Origin: Tupaia tana
Lineage: Eukaryota > Chordata > Mammalia > Scandentia > Tupaiidae
Assembly (NCBI GenBank): GCA_026018925.1
Contig: JAKSZU010000005.1
Span: forward strand, 84,433,398 to 84,497,397
Direction: 5' to 3'
Length of the DNA: 64,000 nucleotides
Of the stretch, positions 23,401 through 33,972 are shown one piece after another. Below the pieces are notes generated by a model. The model saw nothing but the letters and a program-made list of their open reading frames with translations. It did no database searches and had not been told where the DNA came from. Position 1 is the first letter of the stretch. Each line of letters begins with the position of its first letter. The position numbers and the translations under genes are program-made.

Positions 23401-24302
23401 GTGAAGTGTGCTTTGTGTCTCAATGAAGTTTGTGTCATTTGGTCTGTGCTGTGGTTCTCAGGTCTGTGCAATCTGTATCATGGATGTGTGCAGTGATCTC
23501 AATGAGGTGTGTTGCTTGTTGCAGTTGGATGTAACGTGGCTTAAAGTGGGGTGTGCTTTCGTCCCAGTGAATGGTGGAGTGGGTGTCAGTGAGGTTTGCT
23601 GTTGGACTTGGTGATGTTTGGGTCTCAGTGAGGAGTGCTGTGTGTGGCAGTTTGTGCAGTAGTTTTCAGGAATGTGTGTGGTGGGCTCAATGAGTTGTGT
23701 TGCAGGTCACAGTGGACTGTGCTGTGGCTTAATGTAGAGTGTGTTTGGGTCTGGTGAATGGTACTTTGGGTTTCTGTGAGGTTCACTGTGCGTTTCAGGG
23801 AGATTTGCTGTGTTTCTCAAGTTTGCGTGGCTGTTTTCAGGGATATGTGCTGTGGTCTCAATGAGGTGTACTACTTGTCACAGTGGGGTGTGCCTTTGCT
23901 TAAATTGGGGTAAGCATTGCGTCCAGTGAATTGTACTGTGTGTCTCAGTGAGGTTTGTTATAGGTCTCAGTGTGGTTTGAATCTGAGTGGGGTGTGCTTT
24001 CAATCGCAGATTTGTGTGGTGTTTTTCAGGGATGTGTGCGGTTTTCTCAATTTTGTGTCCTGCCGGTCACAGTGGGGTGTGCCATGGCATAAAGCGGGGT
24101 GTGCTTTGGGTCCAGTGAATGGTGCTGTGGATCTCAGTGAGGGTTCCTGTGGTTCTCGATTAGGTTTGGGTCTGAGTGGTATGTGATGCTGGTCTCAGGT
24201 TTGTGCAACTGGTTTCAGGGATGTGTGTGGTGGTCTCAATGAGGTGTGCTCCTGGTTGCAGTGGCATGTGCTGTAGCTTAAAATGGGGTGTGCATTGCTT
24301 AC
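20467..24302 (+). repeat. Satellite array of 189 bp units, forward block (about 20 units)
   Basis: Tandem array with a marker (tttcagggatgtgtg) recurring at about 20468, 20656, 20845, 21034, 21223, 21523, 21712, 21899, 22081, 22267, 22456, 22645, 22834, 23022, 23211, 23476, 23662, 23835, 24024 and 24213. The spacing is 188-189 except where units are shortened (near 21.34, 23.3 and 23.8 kb). Each unit is nine related subrepeats of 17-23 bases whose shared core is like tctcagtgaggtgtgctgtg. The strand is strongly G+T-rich. The unit length is a multiple of 3, so the same 63-residue peptide pattern recurs in ORFs without being a gene. Confidence 0.96.
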
Positions 24303-25562
24303 AGTGAGCAACAGCACACCTCATTGAGATCACCACACACATCCGTGAAATCCACCGCACAAATTTGCGACCCACAGCACACCCCCCTCAGACCCAAACC
24401 TCATTGAGATCCACAGCAAACCTCACTGACACCCACAGTAAATTTCACTGGAACCAATGCACAATCCTCATTGAGACCCACAGGAAATCTCACTGACACC
24501 CACAGTGCCATTCACACAACTCAAAGCTCACCACAGTTTTAGTCACAGCACAGCCCACTGAGACCAGCAACACACCTAATTGAGAGCACTGCACACATCC
24601 CTGAAATCTACCACAAAACCTCCCACCCACATCACACCCCACTCAGACCTAAACTTCACTGAGACACACAGACAACCTCACTGAGACCCACAGTACCATT
24701 CACTGGACCCAAACTACCACACTTTAAGCCATGGCACACTCCACTGCAACTAGTAAGACACCTAACTGCACACATGACTAAAACCCATCACACAAAACTA
24801 TGACCCAGAACACAACCCACGTAGACCCAAACCTCACTGAGACCCACAGCAAACTTCACTGAGACCCACAAAACCATTCACGGTGACCCAAAGCACACCC
24901 CATTTTAAGCCATGAGACACTCCACTGTTCCCAGCATCACACCTCATTGAGACCACTGCACACATCCCTGAAACCCACTGCAGAATTCTGTGACCCACAG
25001 CACACCCCACTCAGACCCAAATCTCCCTGAGACCCACAGCAAACCTCAATGAGACCCATAGTACCATTTACTGGACCCAAAGCACACCCCAATTTAAGAA
25101 AAGGCACACCCCATTGCGACCAGTAGCACACCTTATTGAGACTGCCTCACTCATCCCTAAAACCCACTGAACAAATCTGTGACCTACAGCAAACAGCACT
25201 CAGACCCAAACCTCACTGAGACCCACAGCACCATTCACTGGAACCAAAGCACATCCCACTTTAAGTCACAGAACACCCCACTGTGACCAGAAACACACCT
25301 CATTGAGACCACCGCACACATCCCTGAAACCCACCACACAACTCTGTGACCAACAACACACCCCACTCAGACCCAAACCTCACTGACACCCACAGCAAAC
25401 CCCACTGAGACCCACAGTACCACTCACTAAACCCAATGCACATCCCACTTTAAGGCACAATATTCCATGCTGCGACCAGCAGCACACCTCATTGAGACCA
25501 CAGCACACATCCCTGAAAGCCACCACACAATACTGTGACCTACAGCACACCCCACTCAAACC
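24303..25562 (-). repeat. Satellite array of 189 bp units, inverted block (about 6-7 units)
   Basis: Same unit as the forward block but reverse complemented, now C+A-rich on the plus strand. The complementary marker (acatccctgaaacccac) recurs with gaaa ending near 24350, 24606, 24783, 24973, 25162, 25329 and 25518. Spacing is mostly 189, with one longer and two shorter intervals. It ends at a SINE at 25563. Confidence 0.95.
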
Positions 25563-25620
25563 CCTGGGAGATAACCACTTCTCAATTCCTTTTCCTCCAT
25601 TCTCTTCATGGATACTGGGT

Positions 25621-25654
<34 letters not shown>

Positions 25655-25763
25655 ACAAACACACACACCCAGTGTGATGTTCAAGCCACTGGGTCCAGGA
25701 CTTGAACCACAGTCAGTCATGTGGGAATTAAGCATCTTAACCAGTATACCACCTGCTGGCCCC
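25563..25763 (-). mobile_element. SINE-A copy lacking its tail half, with internal (CA)n
   Basis: Reads cccctgggagataaccactt directly next to satellite, then a CA microsatellite (about 25620-25670) replacing the acgcacacgc part. It ends gccactgggtccaggacttg and cacctgctggcccc. The CT-rich stretch and A-tail side of the element are absent, so the satellite joins it in mid-body. Confidence 0.9.
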
Positions 25764-26100
25764 ATCAAGCTTCTTGATTAAAATAGTTTTAATCTTGCAT
25801 CTATTTCTTTAAATATTCACTTATTTTTTTCTATTAAATAATTAACATGCAAAGGAAAATTTCTATTAAGAAATGAGAAAGTTACATTTTCCATTTTGGT
25901 ATCTTATATCTTATTTTTGTTCACTAGTAAGTAAACTGTCTGGCCTTCTCCTGTCTAAGCACTTTACATTTCTCTCTAAACATTTTAAGATAATTGTGTG
26001 GATGAGCATTCTTATGATCATCCAAATATTTATTATGTAAAAGTTTGTCCAATACATTCTAAAAGTTAAGGAACATTCCCACACAACATATCTAAATAGT
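25764..26100. other. Unique AT-rich sequence, no feature seen
   Basis: No element recognised. Confidence 0.4.
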
Positions 26101-26290
26101 TGCTAATATGGGGTCTGGGGAAAAACATTTGGAGGAGGGATACGGAGACAGCATTGTTGAGACAGGGAGGTAGTATTGTTATATTTTGATCAACTGGACT
26201 GGGGATAAATGTTCACATATTGAAATGATCACCTTGTAAGCTAAATAATGTGATTGAATGTATTAAAAATGTAAAAAAATAAAAATAATT
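26101..26290 (+). mobile_element. L1/HAL1-type 3' end
   Basis: Contains gatcaactggactggggata, gatcaccttgtaagctaaat and gattgaatgtattaaaaatg followed by an A-rich tail. This matches the 3' end at 63.42-63.55 kb (tcaactggactggtctgaga; ttacaagccaaatgatgtat) and more loosely those at 55.4 and 56.2 kb. Confidence 0.7.
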
Positions 26291-26394
26291 AATGAAAAAA
26301 ACTAACAAACAAGAAAAAAATAAGAGCTACTGATAAGAAGAAGAAATGGGTGTAATTCTAAAGCAAACCCTCATCTAAATCCTACTTTCTATCT

Positions 26395-26742
26395 ATGCCC
26401 TTAGGCAAGTTATTCAAACTTTCAGATCTTCAAATTTTTCATTTATAAGTGGTAGAAACATACAGTGCCTACCTCAAAGAGACTTAGAATTAAGTGAGAG
26501 AACAAAGCATACTTGCATAATGCCAAGTGTAAACATTACCTCGTCAAACCTATATATCTCATGATCAATTTTGTTATTATATCTCTTTTGTAAATGGAAA
26601 AGTGAATACATAGAGTGTTTAAGTTACTCAAGATTAAACAAGTAACATTGCAAAATCAGGTTTTGGATCCAAGTAGTTTATATTTACAGTTCACATTCTT
26701 AATTTTTGTGTTTGCCTCAGTAACTGGATTCAGTATTGTTAT
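26395..26742 (+). repeat. Copy 2 of the direct duplication (two MIR-like pieces)
   Basis: Homologous to 16985-17318 in the same orientation. This copy extends about 35 bases further left with clear MIR text (cccttaggcaagttattcaa, ttcatttataagtggtagaa), then continues through the opposite-sense MIR-like part (tctcttttgtaaatggaaaa; caggttttggatccaagtag). Confidence 0.8.
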
Positions 26743-29360
26743 TACAATATGTTCAAAAAACATGTAAAAGAATATAATTATTATCATCAATAGAAATGTT
26801 GCACTAATATTAGGTGAAAATACTACTGAGAATTTTTCTATGGAAGAGTAAAATAGATTTATCTCTACTCTTAAATTAATGAGAACATACTGCAAAGATG
26901 GGTCATATCATCTTATTAACATTTCTATAATTCCACCTACATATTCTCTCTTAAAATATTCTGACTATTACTTAAAAATAATAATAAAATACAGCATACC
27001 TACACTGAAAACTCAGGCTCTGAAATTATCACATAGTTTTACATTACATATAATAATTTCCTTCTATGCCAAATGAAACTGGGTCATTTGTATATGTGAT
27101 CCACCTTAACATTAGAAATAAAGATGATCAACTACTAAAATCAGGTCAGTGTGCATTCCTAAGCAAGATTGACAGAAGATGAAACAGTTGGAAAGATCAA
27201 GAGATTACAGATTTTGACTTTGGCTCTTTGAAATGGATGCATAAATCACAACTATGGCTCATCTGTATTTTAGACATCCTTTTCACTTCATAGGTCTATT
27301 TGGCAACATTTTTTATATTAATATCATTAATTAAAGAGAAAATTCTCAAATATTCACTTTTATGTGCTGAATAAGATTTAAAAATACATGGAAAATCCCT
27401 TGCTCCTATATTAATTGGTAATAAGAAAGAGACAGTGAACCAAGAAAGCAATCATTTACTTAAAACAGAAGGAAAATAATCTTTAATTGAAGGAAAAATA
27501 TTTAACATATTTATAACAACTAAATAATAAATTATATTATAGAAAATATTTATACATCGTTTTCAAACTACCGAACACTGTTTTAAAGAAACCAACTTTA
27601 TTCAAATGTTAGAAGTGTTAATCCTTATTCTTTCCTAATACTTTAAGCAAGGCAAGCTAATCTGGATTTATGTCATCTAAATAATGTCCTATATTCAAAC
27701 ATGATGTAATCTCTTATTCCCTCTGGACAAAACCCTAATGTCTTTCTGTCTTTGCTTTCAGCACTCTTCTTTTCTCTTTTTATAATTTCCATTAGCTTTA
27801 ACCTAGTGATCATAAAATGAGTGAAAGAGGGTAAGTAACTAACATTGTAGCAAGTGGTGATGATGATATTGTCACAGAACATTCAATAGAAATGGTCCTC
27901 CCTGGAATTTTTACAGTATGTCCAGATTTTATTTAAGAAAAGTACTGATGCATAATGCACTAAATATGTTCTTCTGCTAAGTAGGACAAATAAAAATGTA
28001 AAGCACACAAAATCATCTTGAATACTATGAAACAATACCATATTTTTCAGTTTCTGTTTTTCAAAATATCTGAGATACAGATTTTCACAGGATTTGGCTC
28101 TTTAGTCATGGTGCAGGGGAAAAATGAACTTTTGAGAAATTATCATTGTATGTTATTAATATGTCTTAAAATTAATAGAATTATAATATTTGGAGACTTT
28201 CTTTTTAAGCTTTTCATATTTTCAGATTTTCATTAAATTCCAGAGATGGAAGCACTTTCTACTTATTCCTAAAAAGTACTTGAATTTTTTTCATAAAACT
28301 GCCTATATTTGCAAATTGTTTAGTTTGTAATTTAAAATTGCTCTTATTTCTCACCTTTCTACAGCTCCATGTTTAGAGTATAACATATTTAGAACATTCC
28401 AAAAGTGTATATGAAGTATGCTTTAATCCATGTGATTAAAGTTATAATTATACATAGTTGTTCAAATATGCTACTGTTATTCTAAGAATCTTTAATAACA
28501 GTGTTTTATTAACTAAAATGTTGTATGTTTGCTTAGTTTCTGAAAAAAATATATATACATTGGCATATATATTATATAACATAATAAATTCAGCTTTATA
28601 AAATTCTGAAGTCTAAGTTTGCATACAATGATGTTTTTGTTTGGATCAGAGGACCAATACTGTGACTTTGTGATGAACATTCCTGCAGTACTTTCCCAAA
28701 GACTCCACTGAAAGTTTAGTGTCTGGGTCACAGACTTCATCATCCTGGTATAAAAACTGCTGTCAATGTACTTAAAGAGATCTGTGTTCTGTCTGATTAA
28801 CTATGACATATACTTTATTTCCTTTGAATGAATACATTTTATTTTAAACATTTTACATAATTTTAGAGGATTGGAAAGTGTAAATCTCATTGGAAAATTA
28901 TGCACTTTTTTCTGACAAGAATTATATCATCCAGTATTTGTGTAATCGGAAAATATTCTTCTGCCTTCATTACATAATGATTGCAATCCACATTTTTTTA
29001 AAGAGAGGAAAAGCTAAAAGTCATGGACTAGAAGTATTTATCATATATAGGAGCTGGTCATTGGAGTACTGACCTCAAGTATTAGAAACCAAAAATGAAA
29101 TAAAGTGTAGTCAAACTCAGAAAACAGAACAAAATAAAAATATATCTTTAAGAAAGTCCAGCTTTATAAAATTACATTTTCTTATATTTATAATGTTTCA
29201 TAGGAAAAATTTTAAAAGTAAAATCCTTTAAAATTTAGAAGGTGTCAGTGAAGCCAAATATTACCAGTTGCTTTATTAATAATAAACACACTAAATTTTT
29301 AAATATGACATATCTGATACTTACACTTAATTTTATGTATGTGTAATTGTTTTCTTTCTT
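26743..29360. other. Long AT-rich unique stretch
   Basis: About 2.6 kb without a recognisable repeat, RNA gene or credible gene. Short open frames (27673-27882 minus, 28018-28236 plus, 28513-28743 minus, 28890-29072 plus) show no domain that I know. Contains ttaaatatt-type AT-rich segments only. Confidence 0.45.
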
Positions 29361-29626
29361 TCTTTTTTTTTTTTGGAGAGGTTTTTGCTATAGGGCATGT
29401 GTGCTCGCCAGACAGACAGAGAGAGACAGAGAGACAGAAAGTGAGAAATCACCCCCTAGGGGGATGGCCCTGCCGAAATCCCTTTTCCTCCATTCTCCTC
29501 TCGGGATCCTGGGCACACACGCACACACACCCAGCGTGAGTTTTAAGCCACCAGGTCCGGCATGCGAACCACGGTCGACTACGTGGGAGTCCAGTGACAT
29601 AGCCATTATTCTAACTGCTGGTCCCT
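29361..29626 (-). mobile_element. SINE-A copy, young
   Basis: Begins after a T run with ggagaggtttttgctatagg and reads tgtgctcgccagacagacag and ggtcgactacgtgggagtcc, far end ctgctggtccc. Confidence 0.93.
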
Positions 29627-30254
29627 GCTATAATTTTTTTATGAATGAATATGTTACTCATATTTGGAAACATTGGATATTAAAATTAACTAATGAATTA
29701 ATATGCTAATCACTCATATTTGGAAAGATTTGATATTAAAATTTTCTTACAAATTTTAAAACTAGTTTGGAAAATTATTTGACACTTTAATGTGAATTTT
29801 TATAAAGATGTTATTCAACCTTTAAGTTTATTTTTTCCAGGTATCTTGCATGTCAGTTTAAGGATGACAGCAAAGATGAGGAAAAGCATAAAATTGGCAC
29901 ATATAAAGAAAGAAATAAGTATAGACTGATTTAAAATGCATTGTGAAAATACAATACAACAAACAATTTGGATCCTGGAATTTTTTATAATGTGGAAGTT
30001 GAGGGTTTTCGAAATGTGCAGACTAAGTACAAAGTTCCGAAGTTCAGTCATGTAATCTGGTTTACAATGAAACATGCCAGGTGTGGGGAAAATACTTGCT
30101 GTAAGTGGATTCAATTAGATGGATCACAGACAGGCTGAATTGCCAATATCCAATGAGCATTTGTTAACTAAATACCCAAATATTCCCAATGTTATATGAA
30201 GTTTTGAATCTCACTGCTTTCCTTGGCTGTCATACCTTTCATTAATATAAGTTG
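29627..30254. other. Unique sequence, one minus-strand ORF
   Basis: A 99-codon minus-strand frame at 29815-30114 includes a hydrophobic segment (SFFICANFMLFLIFAVILKL). I recognise no family and see no supporting gene context. Nearby, actcatatttggaaa occurs twice (29656 and 29710), a short local direct repeat. Confidence 0.35.
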
Positions 30255-30400
30255 TTTTGAAAAAGTGTACTTGTTTCTTCTGAGAGAAATAGAGAGAGAA
30301 GAGTGACAGAGAGAAAGCATCCCAACAGGTTCCGGACACTTGCTAAGGGTGCAAAATACCCTTAACGTTCAGTAGGCCAGATCATGGCCAAGTGCATGCC
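30255..30400 (-). mobile_element. Possible diverged SINE (B or D type)
   Basis: Contains gagagaaatagagagagaag, agaaagcatcccaacaggtt and a distant match to a SINE head (cagtaggccagatcatgg). Assignment is weak. Confidence 0.35.
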
Positions 30401-30499
30401 TGGTGTACACGAGCAGGAATAACACTACTTGATCAGGATCCTTCTCATAAGGGACTGCCTCACAAAGCATCGTATTTTTATCATGGTGCCACTGTCTGG

Positions 30500-30802
30500 C
30501 ACCTATTTGTGGTTTTTTTTTTTTTTTTTTTTTCTTTTTTTTTTCTTTTTTTGGAGAGGTTTTTGCTATAGGGCGCGTGCGCTCGCCAGACAGACAGAGA
30601 GAGACAGAGAGATAGAAAGCAGGAAATCACCCCCCAGGGGGGATGGCCACGCCGCAATCCCTTCTCCTCCATTCTCCTCTCGGGATCTTGGGCACGCACG
30701 CACACGCGCCCGGCGTGAGTTTAAGCCGCCGGGTCCGGGACTCGAACCGCGGTCGACTACATGGGAGTCCAGCGACATAGCCATTACGCTAACTGCTGGT
30801 CC
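30500..30802 (-). mobile_element. Young SINE-A copy (first half of a dimer)
   Basis: A long T-rich run (30512-30552) precedes ggagaggtttttgctatagg and a CpG-rich body (gggcgcgtgcgctcgccaga; ggactcgaaccgcggtcgac), far end ctgctggtcc. It directly abuts a second copy in the same orientation. Confidence 0.95.
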
Positions 30803-31116
30803 TTTGTTTTGTTTGTTTTTTGAGAGGTTTTTGCTGTAGGGTGTGTTCGCTCGTCCAAAAGACAGAGAGAAACAGAAAGACAGAAAGCGAGAAATCACCC
30901 CCCCACCCCCCCACCCTCCCCCCCACCCCCCCGGGGCGGAGGGGAGGATGGTCATGCGGCAATCCCTTCTCTTCCATTCTCCTCTCGGGATCCTGGGCAC
31001 CCATGCACACACACCCAGCCTGAGTTTAAGCCACCGGGTCTGGGACTCGAATCACGGTCAACAACATGAGAGTCCGGCGACATAGCCATTACGCCAACTG
31101 CTAGTCTCATTTGTGG
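30803..31116 (-). mobile_element. SINE-A copy (second half of a dimer) with C-run expansion
   Basis: T/G-rich linker (30803-30822), then gagaggtttttgctgtaggg and a body in which the usual six-C motif has expanded to about 40 bases of cccacccccc (30897-30940). Far end ctgctagtctc at 31108, followed by atttgtgg. The same atttgtgg lies just before the T run of the first copy, so one target duplication flanks the pair. Confidence 0.92.
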
Positions 31117-31408
31117 GTTAGACAATTAGAAATCTATAGTTTGCTCAAATCTCTATGGTGAGTATTTCTTGGTTTTGTATTCCAATACAACTTTGTCTTG
31201 GTAAAATGTAATCCAGTTATGGTAAGTTTTCTTTTTTGGCTGCATTACTACATATTTGTCACTATTATGTCTAATTTGACAAATTTATGAAATGATACAT
31301 GTGCTCTTGTCTTTTTATTTCACATATAGTTTGTTTCCAATATGTATTTAGACCTACTTGTCATCACTAATATATTACTAAAGAAGAAAGAACGTTAGAG
31401 CGTCATAA
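31117..31408. other. Unique sequence, no feature seen
   Basis: No element recognised. Confidence 0.35.
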
Positions 31409-31560
31409 GGGTTGGTAGGTGGTATGGTAGTTAAGGCGTTGGACTTCCCACATGGCTGACTGTGGTTTGAGTCCTGGTGGTTTGTGTTCAAATTTTCCTT
31501 CTCTTTCTGTCTTCCTCTGGTAACAATAAAAAATAATAGTAATAAATAAATATAAAATTC
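31409..31560 (+). mobile_element. SINE-B copy
   Basis: Starts gggttggtaggtggtatggt, has cacatggctgactgtggttt, a CT-rich stretch and an A/T-rich tail (aataaataaatataaaat). Confidence 0.83.
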
Positions 31561-31624
31561 GATGAATAATTATGTTTTTTTTTAAGAACATTATCAACTG
31601 TTTGTAGTTAGGTTTTTATTTTTT

Positions 31625-31875
31625 CTTTTGATGACACCATCAGTATTTATGTGCGTGCACATATGTAAGAGAGAGAGAAAGAGGAATACCCTCAATGGGA
31701 TTTTGTCATGCCATGATCTATTTTACCCAGCCCCTGAGATTCTTGGCATCCTGGATTCATGTGCAGCCCAAGTATTTTTCATAGAGACTCTGGAATCTGA
31801 ACCTGCAATTGCCGATATGCTTTCCAGCCTTACAGAGAATTTGGGTTATTACTGTGCCATAGGGAGCAGAGTTAC
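31625..31875 (-). mobile_element. Diverged SINE-like element (type D)
   Basis: Reads gtaagagagagagaaagagg, taccctcaatgggattttgt and tctggaatctgaacctgcaa, the last resembling a box B complement. Layout resembles 2898-3170. No family named. Confidence 0.4.
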
Positions 31876-32026
31876 AGTTAGACTTCTTACTCTTATTTTG
31901 CATTACAAGGGAATTAAATAATATTTAGGAATTTATTTAGGAATCTTTCTATGAGCAATTCACATAAAGCACATCTCAAATACATGAAACACAATGACAT
32001 TGATGTTTCAAAAACAAAAATGTTTT

Positions 32027-32290
32027 GGGCCAGCAGGTGGCGTGGGGAGTAAGGCACTAGATCCCACATGGCTGACTTTGTTCTGCAAGTCCTGGACCTG
32101 GTTGTCTGAAAACCATTCCGTGCCTATATGAGTGCCCCAAATCCCAAGATGAGAATGAAGGAGAAGGGATTACTGCCTTGCCAAGTACCCTAGGAGATTT
32201 CTCTCTTTCCTTCTTTCTCTGTCTCTCTCTAACTCTCTCCAGTGAGCACACACACAGTAAGAAAAAAAAGAAAAGACTAAAAAAACAAAA
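32027..32290 (+). mobile_element. SINE-A/B-type copy
   Basis: Starts gggccagcaggtggcgtggg, contains atgagaatgaaggagaaggg, a CT-rich stretch and an A-rich tail. Confidence 0.83.
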
Positions 32291-32458
32291 TTTTAAATAT
32301 TTAAATATGTATTTTAACATACAATTTTCCAAAATGAAATTTGTTAAAATTTGAAAATGCCAAGGGAACTTTCTCTAACAACAGAAAAGATAGAAAAAAT
32401 CATTAAAAGAAAAGTCTGTTTGATTGAATAAATATTTCTGTTCTTTACAGATATAAGA

Positions 32459-32540
32459 TATTGCATCATTGGAAAAGTCATGATGTCTTTTTCTATGTTT
32501 GTATGCAAAAATATGTTATGACTTTTCTGATGACCCAATA
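32459..32540. mobile_element. Mariner-like MITE (copy 1)
   Basis: A 78 bp imperfect palindrome flanked by TA on each side (32459-60 and 32539-40). The left end tattgcatcattggaaaagt and the reverse complement of the right end (tattgggtcatcagaaaagt) agree through aaaagtcat. The size, TA target and palindromic structure fit a Tc1/mariner-derived MITE. A related copy lies at 48049-48131. Confidence 0.8.
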
Positions 32541-33036
32541 AATTAACTTGGTAATATATGGTCTTTTCTTGTGATGTTCATATTATATATTTACTTTCAG
32601 TTATGTCAGTAAATATGAAACAATAAGTTGACACATTTTATAGCATCCAATTATGGCACACTTTTTTTACTGCGAATATTTGGAGTTTTTGGTGGTAGAA
32701 CTAAACCAGCCTTTGCTTAAACCATTCATGATACAAAATCAGAGCTTGCACATTTAACGGAGTTAAGAAATTGTAGGGTGAGGATAGACCAGACCATGTC
32801 TTTACTTTGCAACAATATCATTAATGATTAACAGAAATGGAACAGTTTAAAAATACATGACTCAATCTCAACTATTTTTGATGGAAAATAGAGTGTGTTT
32901 CCCTAAAAATGGACTCTTCTGATATTACTTTTAGAAGGATTGTTTGTTAGACAAAATGTCATCAAAAATATTTCATAAGTATAGACAAGGGATGCCAAAT
33001 ACTGTTCCATTTTCTTGCATATGTTCAGCAACTTGG
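32541..33036. other. Unique sequence, no feature seen
   Basis: No element recognised. Confidence 0.4.
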
Positions 33037-33088
33037 GCTGTGCTGTGGCTTAATATCTGGTCTGCTTCAGGTCCAGGGAAATTCACAT
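33037..33088 (+). repeat. Solitary diverged piece of the 189 bp satellite unit
   Basis: Reads gggctgtgctgtggcttaat then atctggtctgcttcaggtcc and aggga. This follows the satellite order ggtgtgctgtggcttaaagt, ggggtgtgctttgggtccag, tgaat, in the forward orientation. About 80 percent of the roughly 48 bases match by eye. Confidence 0.65.
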
Positions 33089-33972
33089 GCATGATTAACT
33101 TCATTTAGATAAAGATTAACACTTTTCTATGTGGCTTTTTAAAAAATATTCTGGGTTATTTAACAAGTCCACACATGTTCCTTTGGTAAGGACTACATTA
33201 ATTGAAACACATTGCTTCTATAAAGATTACTTTAGATCACCAACTTTACATTTACACTTGCTATTTCTGGTCTGGTATTTTTGTGGACTAAGTTTATGAC
33301 TCTTTGCCTTACTCTCCCATCTGACTATTTTCAACTGTATTATTTATAAACATAACTTTAGGGATGGAATAAAATAAAGTTTATTTAGTTAATTTATTAT
33401 GCTAACTGCATTGTTTTTACATAAGGACAATTAAATGATCTTAGTAAAAATGTGTCATTAATGATTGATATGCACTTTTTCTCAATTAGTGGTTTTCCAT
33501 GATACTTTAAAGCCATTTATTATTGAAAGCATGTAGAGGACAAATGATGAAAAGTCAATATAAAATTATCACTCCATATTATCTTTAATAAAATAATAAT
33601 GTAGTCTATTACTTAGTTTTAAAAAATATAGAATGAGTAGTATTAAATGTTTTAATTTTTTTCATTTTGAGTGAGTGACTGCATTTGAATGGTCAGATGC
33701 ATATATAAAATGAAACAAACAAATGATAAGGTGGAAACTTTGTCTTACTAAATTTGATACATCATCACTTAAATAATTTAAAAATCATGTTATATCAGAT
33801 GAATAAATTATGTATTTTGAAATCCATTACCAAAGATTTAAAAATTAATATATTAAATTTAAGGTAAATATATAACAATTGCAAAGTGAAAAGAGTTTAT
33901 TATTTAAAATACTTATTTTGTATGATCTTTAATGTAATGGAATCTTTAAATATTTCATTTTATTTTTTTTTC
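33089..33972. other. AT-rich unique sequence, no feature seen
   Basis: No element recognised. Confidence 0.4.

Noticed and set aside
20467..25562. CRISPR array
   Set aside because: The repeats are contiguous 189 bp units without unique spacers, in a mammalian-type sequence full of L1 and SINEs.
20549..25664. Many open frames of 60-130 codons in the satellite, on both strands, looking like a Cys-rich repeat protein
   Set aside because: They follow from a repeat unit divisible by three; stops occur in most units, no start context is shared, and the same DNA gives an unrelated Thr/His-rich pattern on the other strand.
30429..31085. ORFs up to 148 codons with recurring text such as SPPFSSRDLGHARTRARREFKPPGPG
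   Set aside because: These are SINE-A sequence in various frames; the same text recurs at every young copy in the window (for example 6.2, 14.1, 29.4, 42.5, 47.5 and 63.6 kb).
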